Made by a program: the position numbers and the translations under genes
In this document: positions 23,914 to 35,328 of the stretch, piece by piece
Layout: every line of letters begins with the position of its first letter
Position numbering within the stretch: the stretch's first letter is position 1
NCBI GenBank assembly: GCA_963585895.1
Contig: OY757915.1
Coordinates: 93,896,836 to 93,960,835 of the forward strand
Source: Sepioteuthis lessoniana
Lineage: Eukaryota; Mollusca; Cephalopoda; Myopsida; Loliginidae
Length of the DNA: 64,000 bases
Direction of reading: 5' to 3'
Notes under the pieces: model-generated
The model's database searches: none
What the model was told of the DNA's origin: nothing
The model's input: the letters and a program-made list of their open reading frames with translations, nothing else

Positions 23914-24154
23914 AAGGGTGTGTCCTCGTGATGTAATGGTTAAAGTGATAGACTGCGGCATTGTAGTAGCGAGTTTGTACTCCAGTCGCGCTATTACGTT
24001 CACTTTCGGGCAAATACCCTTGGGAAAGGTATGAACCACCTTATCCTCACAGCTATGGGTTAAATAGTACCACTACTGTTCTTATAGGAGCATAGCTTTG
24101 GCACTAAATAACCTACAAAGGTTGATATGCCATAAAAACAAACCAACCAAACCG
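23914..24154 (+). mobile_element. SINE-B copy 2, near full length with target duplication
   Basis: Head TGTCCTCGTGATGTAATGG (A-box region TGTAATGGTTAAAGTG), B box GAGTTTGTACTCCAG, body with CACTTTCGGGCAAATACCC and GCTATGGGTTAAATAGTACC, and tail hairpin GGCACTAAATAACC ... GGTTGATATGCC near 24091-24131. Flanked by AACTTCTTCA at 23904-23913 and 24155-24164. This is the reference copy of the family in the window. Confidence 0.85.
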
Positions 24155-24315
24155 AACTTCTTCAGACTAAAAATTTAAGTTTTTCAACATTTTAGCAACT
24201 GAGGAAATAGATGAAATAATGGGGAAAATATTTTTAAGAATACAAAGGAAAGGAAAGGGTCTACAGACAAGAGACATACAAGGAAAAAAACGAGAGGAAA
24301 ATAGATATAGGTTTA

Positions 24316-24600
24316 AGTGCTTCTAAATGAAATCATCTCGAGGTGACAGGTTCAATCCCAAATACAGGTAAATGTTAGGAAATCCCTGCTGGAAGCTTAA
24401 CATTTTTACCCGTTTATGGTTAACGAAATTAGAACTATTCATCCACCTCGGAATTAATAAAGGGCTAGTTCTGAAGTTCCGTGTAGGCTAACAAGTTCGA
24501 AATAAAACGCCTGAAGAAGGATGCATCAATCGAAATGTTGTGAATATCAAGATGAAGACAACAGCCTGAATACACAAAATCATCGCAGAAGTTTATATGA
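24316..24600 (+). repeat. SINE-H copy: B box plus hammerhead-like core
   Basis: A B-box-like GGTTCAATCCCA lies at about 24349. At 24511-24517 CTGAAGA is followed by GGATGCATCAAT and CGAAATG, matching the order CUGANGA - stem II - GAAA of a hammerhead ribozyme core. GATGCATC could form the stem. No convincing stem III or cleavage triplet is found, so function is unproven. It resembles the unit at 29040-29330. Confidence 0.4.
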
Positions 24601-24639
24601 TTTGCAAACGAAAAGTTTGAAGGAAACAAATTTTTAACG

Positions 24640-25120
24640 AATCAGAGCTCATTTGTTTGCAAACAGTTAAACGGTTTCAAATAGTGCTATCTTATACAAA
24701 TAGTTTTATTTTCATGTTGTTACATCGTTTCAAGTATTACTCTCTAATTCTAGTAGTTTTATTTGCACACATTAAAATTGTTTTAAGTATCACCATTTAA
24801 CACGAGTAATTCTATTCAATAGTATTCTTTCGTTTGCACTCAGTTAATGGTCCTAAGTATTGCAATGAAATACTAATAATTCAATTTGATATCAGTCATT
24901 TGGTTGCACACAGTTAAATGGTTTCAAGTATAGAAAATGATTAAACTGTTGTATCAAGGACCCTAACAGCTGCAGGTTAGAGTGGACCTGAGAGTAACGG
25001 CAATGAAGAGGTATTTTACATTTCCTTGACTCTTCAGATGCTGTTTTGTGTTATATCAAAGACGCTTGTTGGGGTTGGGGAAGATATGCAGTCGGCGTAT
25101 TCTATAGCCCCAGCCGATTT
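24640..25120 (-). mobile_element. HRT copy, minus orientation
   Basis: Body units (CACACAGTTAAATGG, GTATCACCATTTAACACG) run to about 24930, then a minus-strand head to about 25118, ending GTAGAATACG-like and CAGCCGATTT. No clear tail is visible; the left side abuts the SINE-H unit. Confidence 0.65.
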
Positions 25121-25245
25121 GCTAGCAGACTATTTCGAAGGAAATTTACCTTTCCTCCATTGTTATTTTCTACATTGGTAAATACAGCTTCAGTCCCAAT
25201 AATTTTTGAATGCTCATCATATGATTACAATTTCAGTGAGTTAAA

Positions 25246-28200
25246 GTTGTAAAAGATGTAAAGAGTATAGAAGATGTAAAGGGTGTAAAAGATGTTAAAG
25301 TTGTAAAAATCTGTACAAAAATGCAAAAAAATGCATGTAAGTTATATTGCCTTGAATTTTTACAACTTTTTTACAACATCTTTTAACATCGTTTAATTCA
25401 AAAGATAAAAGATGTAAAAGATATAAAGACGTAAAAGATGTAAAGATGTAAAACTGGATATTTTATCTTTTAGAAATATCTTTACATCTTTACAACGTTT
25501 AAATCGTTTAAAAGATGTAAAAAAACGTAAAAGATGTCTTTAAAGACGTAAAAGACGTAAAGACGTAAAACGTAAAAGATGTCTTTAAAGACGTCTTTAT
25601 ATCGATAATGACATCTTTAAATGATATACATTATAAAGACATCTTTTACGTTTTACGTCTTTACGTCTTTTACGTCTTTAAAGACATCTTTAAAGACGTC
25701 TTTAAAGATGTATATCATTTAAAGATGCCTTTTACGTCTTTTACGTCTTTAAAGACATCTTTAAAGACGTCTTTAAAGATGTATATCATTTAAAGATGTC
25801 TTTACATCTTTTTACGTCTTTTTTTTACATCTTTAAAGACGTCTTTTACGTCTTTAAAGACGTCTTTAAATATGTAAAAGACGTAAAGACGTAAAACGTA
25901 AAAGATGTCTTTATAATGTATATCATTTAAAAATGTCTTTAAAGATGTCTTTAAAGACATCTTTTACGTCTTTACATCTTTACGTAATGGTTTTACGTCT
26001 TTAAAGACGTCTTTAACGTCTTACGTCTTTACGTCTTACGTCTTTACGTCTTTATGTCTTTATGTCTTTACATACGTCTTACGTCTTACGTCTTTACGTC
26101 TTACGTCTTTATGTCTTTACATACGTCTGACGTCTTACGTCTTTACGTCTTTATGTCTTTACATTATAAAGACATCTTTTACGTCTTTAAAGACGTCTTT
26201 AAAGACGTTTAAAGTCTTTAAAGTCTTTAAAGTCGTCTTTAAAGTCTTTAAAGACGTCTTTAAAGACGTTTTTAAAGACGTTTTTAAAGACGTCTTTAAA
26301 GACGTCTTTAAAGACGTCTTTAAAACGTTTTAAAAACGTTTTAAAAACGTTTTTAAAGACGTTTTTAAGGACGTTTTTAAAGACGCTTTTAAAAGACGTT
26401 TTTAAAAGACGTTTTTAAAGACGTTTTTAAAAGACGTTTTTAAAAACGTTTTTAAAGACGTTTTTTTTAAAGACGTTTTTTTTAAAGACGTTTTAAAGAC
26501 GTTTTAAAGACGTTTTTTTTAAAGACGTTTTTTTAAAGACGTCTTTAAAGACGTCTTTAAAGACGTCTTTAAAGAGGTCTTTTAAAGACGTCTTTAAAGA
26601 GGTCTTTTCAAGACGTCTTTAAAGACGTCTTTTCAAGACGTCTTTAAAGACGTCTTTTCATCTTACATCTTAAAAGATATAAAAGATATACATATGTATT
26701 ATTTTCATCTTACATCTTAAAAGATATAAAAGATGTATTTTACATAAAACATGTATTTTACATAAAACATGTATTTTACATCTTACATCTTAAAAGATAT
26801 AAAAGATATACATATGTATTATTATAAAGATATACATATGTATCCGAAAAAATTTAAATAATGTCATGAGTTTTTACTCTACTTTATATCTTAAAAGATG
26901 ACGATAAAAGATGTAAAGCTGAGTTTTTACTTTTAAAGATAAAAAGCTCAGTTAAAAACGTCTTTAAAAACGTCTTTAAAAAAACGTCTTTTAAAAAACG
27001 TCTTTAAAAAAAACGTTTTTTTAAAGACGTTTTTTAAAAGACGTTTTTTTAAAGACGTCTTTTCAAGACGTAAAAGACGTAAAACGTAAAAGATGTCTTT
27101 ATAATGTATATCATTTAAAGATGTCATTATCGATATAAAGACGTCTTTAAAGACATCTTTTACGTTTTAAAACGTAAACGTAAAAAGTAAAAGATGTCTT
27201 TAAAGACGTAAAACGTAAAAGATGTCTTTAGACGTAAAAGATGTCTTTAAAAAACGTAAAAGATGTCTTTAAAGACGTCTTTACTGGTAAAGATAAACGT
27301 AAAACATGTTTTTATCTAGGTAAAGACGGAAAAAGATATTTCTAAAAGATAAAATATCCAGTTTTACATCTTTACACCTTTTACATCTTTTTAATTAAAC
27401 GGTGTTAAAAGATGTTGCAAAAAAGTTGTAAAAATTCAACTTATATGCATTTTTTACTAGGTAAAGACGTACGTGTTTATATATTCAAAAGATAAAAGAT
27501 GTTAAAGATGTAAAGACGTAAAAGATGTAAAGACGTAAAACATCTTTTACATATTTTATTATAATTATAATTATTTTATGTATATCTATAATTATAATTA
27601 TAAAATTTTATGTATATCTATGATTATAATTATAAAATCTGTAAAAAGACGTAAAAATACATAAAAGATGTAAAAGATGTAAAAATACATTTTTATACTA
27701 GAAAGCGAGTTTGTACTCCAGTCACGCTATTACGTTCACTTTCGGTATGAACCCCCTTATCCTCACAGCTATGGGTTAAATAGTACAACTACTGTTCTTA
27801 TAGGAGCATGGCTTTGGCACTAAATAACCTACAAAGGTTGATATGCCATAAAAACAAAGAAAGCAACCAACCAGACTAAAAATTTAATTTTTTCAACATT
27901 TTAGCAACTGAGGAAATAGATAAAAATAATGGTGAAAATATTTTTAAATATCTTTACATCTTTTACGTTTTTTTTACATCTTTTAAACGATGTAAACGTT
28001 GTAAAGATGTAAAGATATTTCTAAAAGATAAAATATCCAGTTTTACATCTTTTACATCTTTTACATCTTTTGAATACCCAGTTTTACATCTTTTACATCT
28101 TTAACATCTTTACATGTATTTTACATCTTAAAAGATATAAAAGATTTTACGTCTTTACATCTTTTATCTTTTGAATTAAAATATCCAGTTTTACATCTTT

Positions 28201-28600
28201 TACATCTTTTACATCTTTATATCTTTTACATCTTTTGCATCTTTTTATATATGTATTTTATGTATTTTATATCTTTACATGTATTTTACATCTTACATCT
28301 TAAAAGATATAAAAGATATACATATGTATTATTATAAAGATATACATATGTATCCGAAAAATGTAAATAATGTCATGAGTTTTTACTCTACTTTATATCT
28401 TAAAAGATGACGATAAAAGATGTAAAGCTGAGTTTTTACTTTTAAAGATAAAAAGCTCAGTAAAAAACTTTAGATTTAACACTTAGTAAAAGATGTAAAA
28501 TTTAGTAAAAGATGGGTAAAAGATGTAAAACTGAAGAAAATATGAAAAGATATAGAACTGGGTGACAGATGTAAAGTTGATAAAAGCTATAAAAGATGTA
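25246..28600. repeat. Large AAAGACGTCTTT palindromic array
   Basis: About 3.3 kb built from a few words: AAAGACGTCTTT (a perfect 12-base palindrome), AAAGATGTAAA, TTTACATCTTT, ACGTAAAAGACGT and AAACGTTTTTAAAGACG. Dozens of GACGTC hexamers occur. The left part (from about 25330) reappears in reverse complement up to about 27460. A 180-base block near 26690-26950 is repeated directly near 28285-28465. A duplicated SINE-B fragment interrupts it at 27702-27960. No open frame is meaningful. Confidence 0.9.
27702..27960 (+). mobile_element. Duplicated SINE-B fragment with its 3' flank
   Basis: Nearly the same as 23985-24240, including non-SINE sequence after the element (CAGACTAAAAATTTAA, TTTTTCAACATTTTAGCAAC, GAGGAAATAGAT). 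The shared flank shows segmental duplication, not a second SINE insertion. A short internal deletion lies around CTTTCGGTATGAACC. Confidence 0.8.
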
Positions 28601-29039
28601 AAAGACGTAAGTGAAATTCTCATTGTTGAATAGTTTTAGTTCTTCCTGTCGTTATATCGTTAGAGTAAAAGATGTAAAAGAACGTTGGAGGATAGAGTCA
28701 GCGTCTTTTAAGCCCCGCTGACTGGAAAGTAATGCACATTTCGGTAAAAGGAAAAAAATTAGAAAGAATGTATAATTTTTTAAAAAGATTTTCTTATTTA
28801 CGAATGATTGAATGAATATCAAAATCGTCTGAAGAATTCGATGTTTCGAGAGGATCGTGTACTCAACCATTTCCAGAATTAATACAATTGGTTTTTATAG
28901 TATTTAAGCTCGTTTAGTTTTCATTCTCTCAAGCCATTTAGATAATGGTTTTAACACGACCTTTTACACCTTGTAATTGTCTTTTAATTGGATCATTTTG
29001 AGATGAGGCTTCTTAATCTGTAATTGTCTTTTAATTGGA
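28601..29039. other. Unassigned; fragment resembling the gypsy LTR edge near 28615-28660
   Basis: The words ATTGTTGAATAGTTTTAG and TTCTTCCTGTCGTTATATCG also occur at 29468-29500 at the edge of the 3' LTR of the gypsy fossil, so a small piece is duplicated here. The rest is unrecognised. Confidence 0.4.
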
Positions 29040-29330
29040 TCTAAGGTTCCAGGTGAGCATTATCAGAAGATAGCGGTTTCAAATCCTACCCAAGCCGGCC
29101 AGAGGTTTACTTGGTCAAAAACGTGGTGCGATAGACAACTATGGAAGGCAGTAATTACTGGGAATTCGGTTACAAGACTCATCATTCCTATCCGAGGTCG
29201 TGGTAAAATCACCTGACGAAGGCCTGAGTTGAAATTTGGCCGAAACGTAGTGAAAGAAGAAACAACACAAAAAAACTACCAAGATGAGGACAAAAAGTCC
29301 GCAATAAATAAAAATTAATTCTCAGATTTT
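29040..29330 (+). repeat. SINE-H copy: B box plus hammerhead-like core
   Basis: B-box-like GGTTTCAAATCC lies at about 29090. CTGACGA at 29213-29219 is followed by GGCC ... GGCC (29221-29224 and 29238-29241) and GAAAC at 29242, the CUGANGA - stem II - GAAA order of a hammerhead core. The spacing to the B box resembles the copy at 24316-24600. Stem III and the cleavage site are not obvious. Confidence 0.45.
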
Positions 29331-29469
29331 TACACCTTTTTTTTGTTTTGTTTTTATACTGTTTAAATGAAGTTGGCATCGGTCGTTTAAGCGTTAGATG
29401 ACATCATGACCCCAAAGAAGATAGAGTCGGCCAGATAGAGTCGTCAGAAAAAAGTGGAATTCTAATTGT

Positions 29470-29655
29470 TGAATGCTTTTAGTTCTTCCTGTCTGTTATA
29501 TCGATAATGATATACAATGATAGGCTATTCTAAGTGCTAAAGAATAGACAACAAATAATGGGTAGAAGGTTTAACAAGAAAGGCAGGTTTATTCGTAGGG
29601 GTGTTCAAATATAACAAGTAGATTCGTTGTAATATTATAATCCTCGTAAGGGTTG
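29470..29655 (-). repeat. 3' LTR of the gypsy fossil (approximate)
   Basis: Shares GATATACAATGA, AGGCTATTC, GAATAGA and GAAAGGCAGGTT with the region at 34850-35015 in the same orientation. Outer ends are not sharply defined. Confidence 0.7.
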
Positions 29656-30329
29656 TATTGAGTCCAAGGAATGGTCGATCACGTGAATCACTCGCTGAAG
29701 TCCTACACTGAGGGTCCTTCATTTAAAGTCCTGCGCAGAGTTATCTGTGTGTACTTAAATGATGCTACTACTTTTGCTGGGGTGCGGGGAAGATGGGTCA
29801 TTCCATTAAATTCATTCATTGGAATTTTTAATATTCCTTCTTTTTTGTATTCTGACGGAGCCGTTTTACTGCTTTCTTTTCTCTCAAACTCTTTTCATCA
29901 CCACGGTTAACGAGGGTGATACTCGTGGAATTTGTAGAGAATAAGAAGTTGATGGTGTTGATCCACAAATGCTTTTTGATTAATGAAAGGTGTGATCTCG
30001 AATGCGTCGTATAACATTACCATAGGAAACTCTCCGTCGTTCTGCTCGATACTTTTACTATATCGTAGCTTGATTTGATTTACATGTCTCTAGTGATCAA
30101 ACCGCTTTCCCTTTATAATATAGATTACTGTTCCAATTATCTGGGTAACAATACTGTCCTCCCAGTAACTCTTTCCAGTTCGGTAGTTCCTAAAAAAGAC
30201 TATCATCCGGTTATAAATTTCTATTTTGAAATTCACGTTTTTTGGAATTTTCTTTTTCGGCCTTGGTAGTAACCTGTCGAATCTTATCTTTCGTGCAAAC
30301 ATTAGTTCTGCTGGTGATATTTTCGAACT

Positions 30330-31000
30330 AGTGTTTGGATTTGGTATGACTCTATATACAGCAAGAAATTTCTGTATAATACGTTCGTCCGTATCTAGCC
30401 CTTGGTTCTTTCTTGATGTTCTTTTGAACGTATCAACGAACCTTTATGTCTGCTCGTTAGACCTTGGATTGTAAGGCCGTGACGTGATATGTTCTATGGC
30501 CAATGATGAGCAGTATTCTTTAAATTCTTCACCCGTAAACATTGTACCATTATCGCTGACCTGTATCTCTGGAACCCCAAAGCGGCTAAATATTTCGTCC
30601 ACTGCTTTGAGGGTGTTCACCGATGCAGGGTGTCTGAATTTGAAAATTTCCGGCCACTTAGAAAAACTATCGATAATGATCAACTAATAGTATCCGTTCA
30701 GTGGTCCAGCATAATCTATAAGCATACGTGTCCATAGGATGTCGGTTTTTGGCCAGGGTCGAGTTTTAATCGGAGGAGCTTTAGCTACTAGTTGGCAACC
30801 CCTGCATTCTTTAATTATTTTCCCAATGTCGTTGTCCACGCGTGACCAATAAGTATAACTTCACATCAAGGATTTCATACGAGACATACCCGGATGGCCC
30901 GTGTGAAACTCTTTTAAAATCTTTTTGTAAAGAGTGTGGCATTACCATTCTGTCAGCATAGATATGCGTTTGATCGCAGATTGAAAATAGAGACACTTTT
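30330..31000 (-). pseudogene. Integrase region of the gypsy fossil
   Basis: Conserved blocks of a gypsy integrase are visible: a zinc-binding-type segment (near 30780-30960), then FSKWPEIF and VSDNGTMFTGEEF from the catalytic core. Fossil, not functional. Confidence 0.8.
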
Positions 31001-31089
31001 GTTCTCTTTTCGTTTCTTTTATTTAATCAGAATTGCTTTTTTTATTTGCTGAATAAAACCGTCCGTTTTCGCGGCTTTTCTAATGTCTG

Positions 31090-31640
31090 CAAGGGTAACC
31101 GGTAACTCTCGAATGGTATTAATCAGTAACCCTAAAAGCTCTCTTTCCTCTTTCTACGATGCTATCACAGTTTCTTCCAAAGGTTTGGTATTCTTTGGTA
31201 TTAGTCTCGAGAGATCATCTGCGAGTCCAATTTTTTTAGATGAAATATACTCCATTTTGAAATTGTAATTTAGAAGTATAATACTCCACCGTTGTATCCA
31301 GTTCGCAGTGTGTGTCGTTATCTCTTTCTTTGAGCCGAAAATAGATAGTAGAGGTTGGTGGTTTGTTTGTAATGTAAATACTCTACCATATAATAAATCT
31401 ATGAAATTTCTTGACAGCATAAATAATTTAAAGCTTTCCTTTGCAATTTGGCTATACTTTCTTTCTGTTGATAGTAATGTTCTGGATGCATGAGCGATTG
31501 GTATTGTCGACCCGTCTTCAAGTTTTTGCCGTCGAATGGTTCCTATTCCGTAGTCACTTGCGTCTGATACTACGATCAGTTCTTTCTTTGGGTCGAAGTG
31601 TGCTAGTGCGAGGTCTGATAGCAGACATTTTTTTTTTAAT
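31090..31640 (-). pseudogene. RNase H region of the gypsy fossil
   Basis: The blocks FTLQTNHQPLLSIFGSKK and ANWIQRWSIILLNYNFKMEY are typical of the RNase H domain following gypsy reverse transcriptases. Fossil. Confidence 0.8.
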
Positions 31641-31729
31641 TTCTTGTAATGCCTTTTCGCACTCTTTAGTCCAGCACCATTTTTTACCCTTTTTTAGTTG
31701 TTCATCCAAAGGAGCTCTTAGCTCATACA

Positions 31730-32514
31730 TTTTCGGTATGTATATACAGTAGTAACTTGCTAGACCTAGAAATGCTTGTAGCTTTGTTTAGTTTTCCGGT
31801 TCGGGCATATTCTTAAGGCTTTCGCTCTTTCTGGATCGGGTTTTCTGCCTTTTTGATCAATTATCTGTCCCAGATATTTCATTCTTCCCATAAAAATTTC
31901 GCACTTTTTAGGGTCTAGCTTAAAACTGTATTCATTGATTCTTTTGAATACTTCCCAAACATGTTTCCTATGTTGTTTCGTATTTTCGCTTTTTATCAGT
32001 ATTTCATCCAAATATACCGTAGCGTAATCTAGAACGGCCAGCATAGCATCCTTGATCTGTTGGAAATGACTCGGTGCTACTTTTAGTCCAAATGGAAGAT
32101 GTTTTAGGGTATACAAACCCCGGTACGTATGGATGGTTAGGTATTTGGAACATTCCTCATCGACTTGAACTTGTCGGTATGCTTCCGACTAGTCGATTTT
32201 TCAAAATATCTTTCCTCCGTTAAGCTTAGAAAAAATGTGTTCTGGAGTGGGAAGAGGATAGCTATGATCTTTTTAAAAAATCGCACAAACTCGTATTTTT
32301 TTTTTTTTTTTTTTTTTTTCACGTAAGCTGTCGGTGACGCCATGTCTGAATAATCTACATTTTCGATCACTCCGACTTTCTCTAATCTTTCAAGTTCTTT
32401 GTTTATTACCTCCAAAGATGAAAAAGGCACATTTCTTTTAGGTTTGAACACGGGTTTTACTTTTTCTTTAATTTCAAATTTTACCTCAGTTTTTGTGCAA
32501 CAACCTAAACCCAC
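31730..32514 (-). pseudogene. Reverse transcriptase region of the gypsy fossil
   Basis: Blocks KPVFKPKRNVPFSSLEVINK, LPFGLKVAPSHFQQ, a YLDEILI-type catalytic loop and KCEIFMGRMKYLGQII are classic for Ty3/gypsy. A long T-run (plus-strand view) lies at about 32297-32320. Fossil. Confidence 0.85.
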
Positions 32515-32599
32515 AGAAAATACTTGAGAAAATTCGTCCTTTAGGTCAGTTAAAAATTCCTCTATTTGTCTGGATTTCTTTCTTTTTTTTCTGTAGCAT

Positions 32600-33890
32600 C
32601 TAATTTATTACAGAAGGAGTATACAAACATCTCCCATAAATCAAATATTATCCAGTTAATACTGAAGAGACACGAATTATTCCCTGGTACAAAGTAAACT
32701 TTTGAATTATAAGTTTTCCCACCAAAAGACACACTAGCATTAAATTCGCCTTTAAATTTTAATCAATTTAATATGGCGACTTTAACCGTGTTCAGTAGTT
32801 TCGGTCGACCTATTTTTTCGAGGTTGACTCGTCAATAATTGAAATGTCACTATCCGTGTCTTATAAGCATCGCACTGTTTGTTTATTAATTTTAATATCA
32901 ATGTATTTTCTTTTTCCGTTACCTTTCATTTCTTTTTTCGATAATACAATATTTACCTTATTGTTGGGCTTTTGTTTTTGTTTTCTTTGACATACTTAAG
33001 CGTTGGTTCTTTCCACCCGCATTCAAAGCAAAGCGTATTTTTAAAATAAGTCACTTCTTGTGTGATTTTTACCACCTCAAACTTTGCATTGATAATTTTT
33101 CTCTACTTTTAGGGACACTTTTTTTTTATCCTTTGTACATGCGAGATATTTTTTCCTCGATACGAGTGTTGTCGCGTTTGACGTTGATTAACATTTGACA
33201 CTTCTCAGTTACTTTTTGTGATGTGATTTCTGGGTCCTGTTTCATGATTTTTGATATTCTAGGACGAATGTCCTTGACTTTGGGTACTGTTAGCCCTTGC
33301 ACGAAAATTAAACATTCGAACATGTCTTTTGAAATTTCGTTCATTTTAAAGAGATTTGACCGTGCCGATGTAAGAAACGAAATCCTCTTTCTCCTGTTTG
33401 ATGATATTTAAATACTTATATCGCGTATGGAAAATGCTGTCACGTTCGTCGAAGATTCTAGACAACGTTTTAAATGTTTTGTCAAACGAAATTTCTTCTG
33501 GTTTTTTAGGTGGTATCATATTTGTATACTTCGTATTTTCTTGAGAACCAAATTTTTGAAGTAACAATATAATTTTTTTCTTCATCCGACCAAAGAAAAC
33601 ATCTTTTTGAAAAGATTGTTTCATATCTCCTAAAGTATGCTGGAAACGTCATGTTGTTGTCGGGGTCATAACGAAGTTTTGAAATCTCCCCAGCCGAGAA
33701 GATTCTTGATCCTCTTTCTTGTGCTACTTGATTTGTTAGTAGTTTCTCAAAATCCTCTTGTTGTTTCAATAGTTTGTTTTGCATTTGGTCAAATTGTTTC
33801 TGAACTAGTAGTTCACGTTCCTTATGTAACTTTTGTTGTTGCTGCATAGACGAATAAAGAGACTTCGTAATTTGCACCAACTGCTCCATT
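32600..33890 (-). pseudogene. Gag and protease region of the gypsy fossil
   Basis: 33506-33889 has a coiled-coil-like, Q/K/E-rich N-terminal part (MEQLVQITKSLYSSMQQQQK) followed by an FPAYFRRYE-type capsid block. Further gag blocks continue towards 33126. A Cys-rich part near 33005-33030 and a protease-like stretch towards 32650 are weaker. Fossil. Confidence 0.65.
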
Positions 33891-33989
33891 TTGTTTTAAA
33901 AGGTAATAAGTTCCACAAAGTACCTCAAAAGTTTTTTTTTCAAAATCATAAGAAACAACTGTAACCCTCCTTAAACACTATTCGTAATA

Positions 33990-34241
33990 ATGGTTAGTCG
34001 ACCATAGTCGAGGATGACCCGAAGGCTCCCTTTTCGATAGCTACTACACCAAGGTGTAGAGGAGGGCGCTCGCCACTCCTTTCCCTGGATTTCTCCACTT
34101 TCTCCTTGATCCGTACCATTATAATGCTGAGTGTTAAGCAAGGAGGCATCAAGTACCATTTTTAAAGTCTTTGTTATGACTCGACCTGGATTGAACCCAG
34201 GTTTCCCGAACAGGTTGGCGAACACAATAACCATTATGTCA
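33990..34241 (-). mobile_element. SINE-C copy, minus strand, inside the gypsy leader
   Basis: Reverse complement of the SINE-C consensus with a complete tRNA-like head: CATAATGGTTATTGTG (A box) and GGGTTCAATCCAGGTCG (B box). GACCATAGTCGAGGATGACC marks the 3' end. It sits between gag and the 5' LTR of the gypsy fossil, so it is younger than that element. Confidence 0.85.
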
Positions 34242-34457
34242 GTAAAAACAAAAAAAAGTCGGTTGCTTTTTTTTTTGTTATCCCAGTTAATCCGTTTTCT
34301 TGCGTTCCGGGTTCAAATCAGTGTTGCGACCACTCACAGCGAGAATTCTAATGATTGACCTCTTGTTGTCTGTCACAAAGCTGGACACCATGTTCACAAG
34401 TAGTGGGAGGCGCCCACTTCATTACAAGTTGTATATAATTTTGCAGTATGACTGCTT

Positions 34458-34710
34458 GGTTTGGTTTGGCTTCTTTGTTTAATGGTATATCAACCTTTAT
34501 AGGTTATTTAATACCAAAGCTGATATCCTAGAAGAACAGTAGTGGTACTATTTAACCCATAGCTGGGATGATAAGTGGGTTCATACCTTTCCAAAGGGTA
34601 TTTGCCCGAAAGTGAACGTTATAGCACAACTGGAGTACGAACTCGCTTACTACGATTCCGAAGTCCATCGCTTTGACCATTACACCACGAGGACACCCCC
34701 CCCCCCGATT
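34458..34710 (-). mobile_element. SINE-B copy, minus strand, inside the gypsy leader
   Basis: Tail hairpin (GGTATATCAACC ... GGTTATTTAATACC) at 34484-34515, body TTTAACCCATAGCTGGG, B box GGAGTACGAACTC, and head ending CATTACACCACGAGGACA before a C-run. Near full length. Confidence 0.85.
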
Positions 34711-34849
34711 TTTATTTGAAAAGATTCTTATCTTTTGACAGAATATTACGTTTTACCTGAATCCTTGAAATTCGGTTAACAAAAGTTCAATAATGTGTTT
34801 TTACGGGTTCTTCGCTGTTCGTATTCCACACAGCGGTTGAAATCTTTTT

Positions 34850-35015
34850 CGACGTGTGTTCTTTTGAATCTTCGTCGCCCCTTGTCATATCGTAAATGAT
34901 ATACAATGACAGGCTATTCAGAGTGGTAAAGAATAGATAACACATTAGGTAGGTATAACAGAAAGGCAGGTTCATTTGTACGGATATACAAATATAAAAA
35001 GTAGATTAGTAGTAA
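34850..35015 (-). repeat. 5' LTR of the gypsy fossil (approximate)
   Basis: Pairs with 29470-29655. It abuts the compound AT/GT/GA array, which may have replaced or obscured its outer edge. Confidence 0.7.
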
Positions 35016-35017
35016 TT

Positions 35018-35072
35018 TAAAACTTAGATCATCAAAGAGCAAATGCTCTCTCACCAATATTGAGCACTATTG

Positions 35073-35112
<40 letters not shown>

Positions 35113-35293
35113 TGTGTATGTATGTGTGTTTATGTGTGTGTGTGTGAGAAACTTGGTGAAACTGACTGTCACTAAGTGCTGTTGACACTATATCTAGGCT
35201 TTAAAAACTTAGATCAACAAAGAGCAAATGCTCTATCACCAATATTGAGCACTTTTTGTTTTTCAAGAACGTTTTTAAAATAAATTGTTTATG

Positions 35294-35328
<35 letters not shown>

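Larger units (their letters stand above)
29470..35015 (-). mobile_element. Ty3/gypsy LTR retrotransposon fossil (broken)
   Basis: Read on the minus strand, the order is 5' LTR, leader, gag, protease region, reverse transcriptase, RNase H, integrase, 3' LTR, as in Ty3/gypsy elements. Each coding part is recognisable from short conserved blocks, but the element is broken in many places (of the order of ten or more interruptions). The LTRs differ at roughly a fifth of positions by eye, which suggests an old insertion. A SINE-B and a SINE-C have since inserted in the leader between LTR and gag. Confidence 0.85.
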
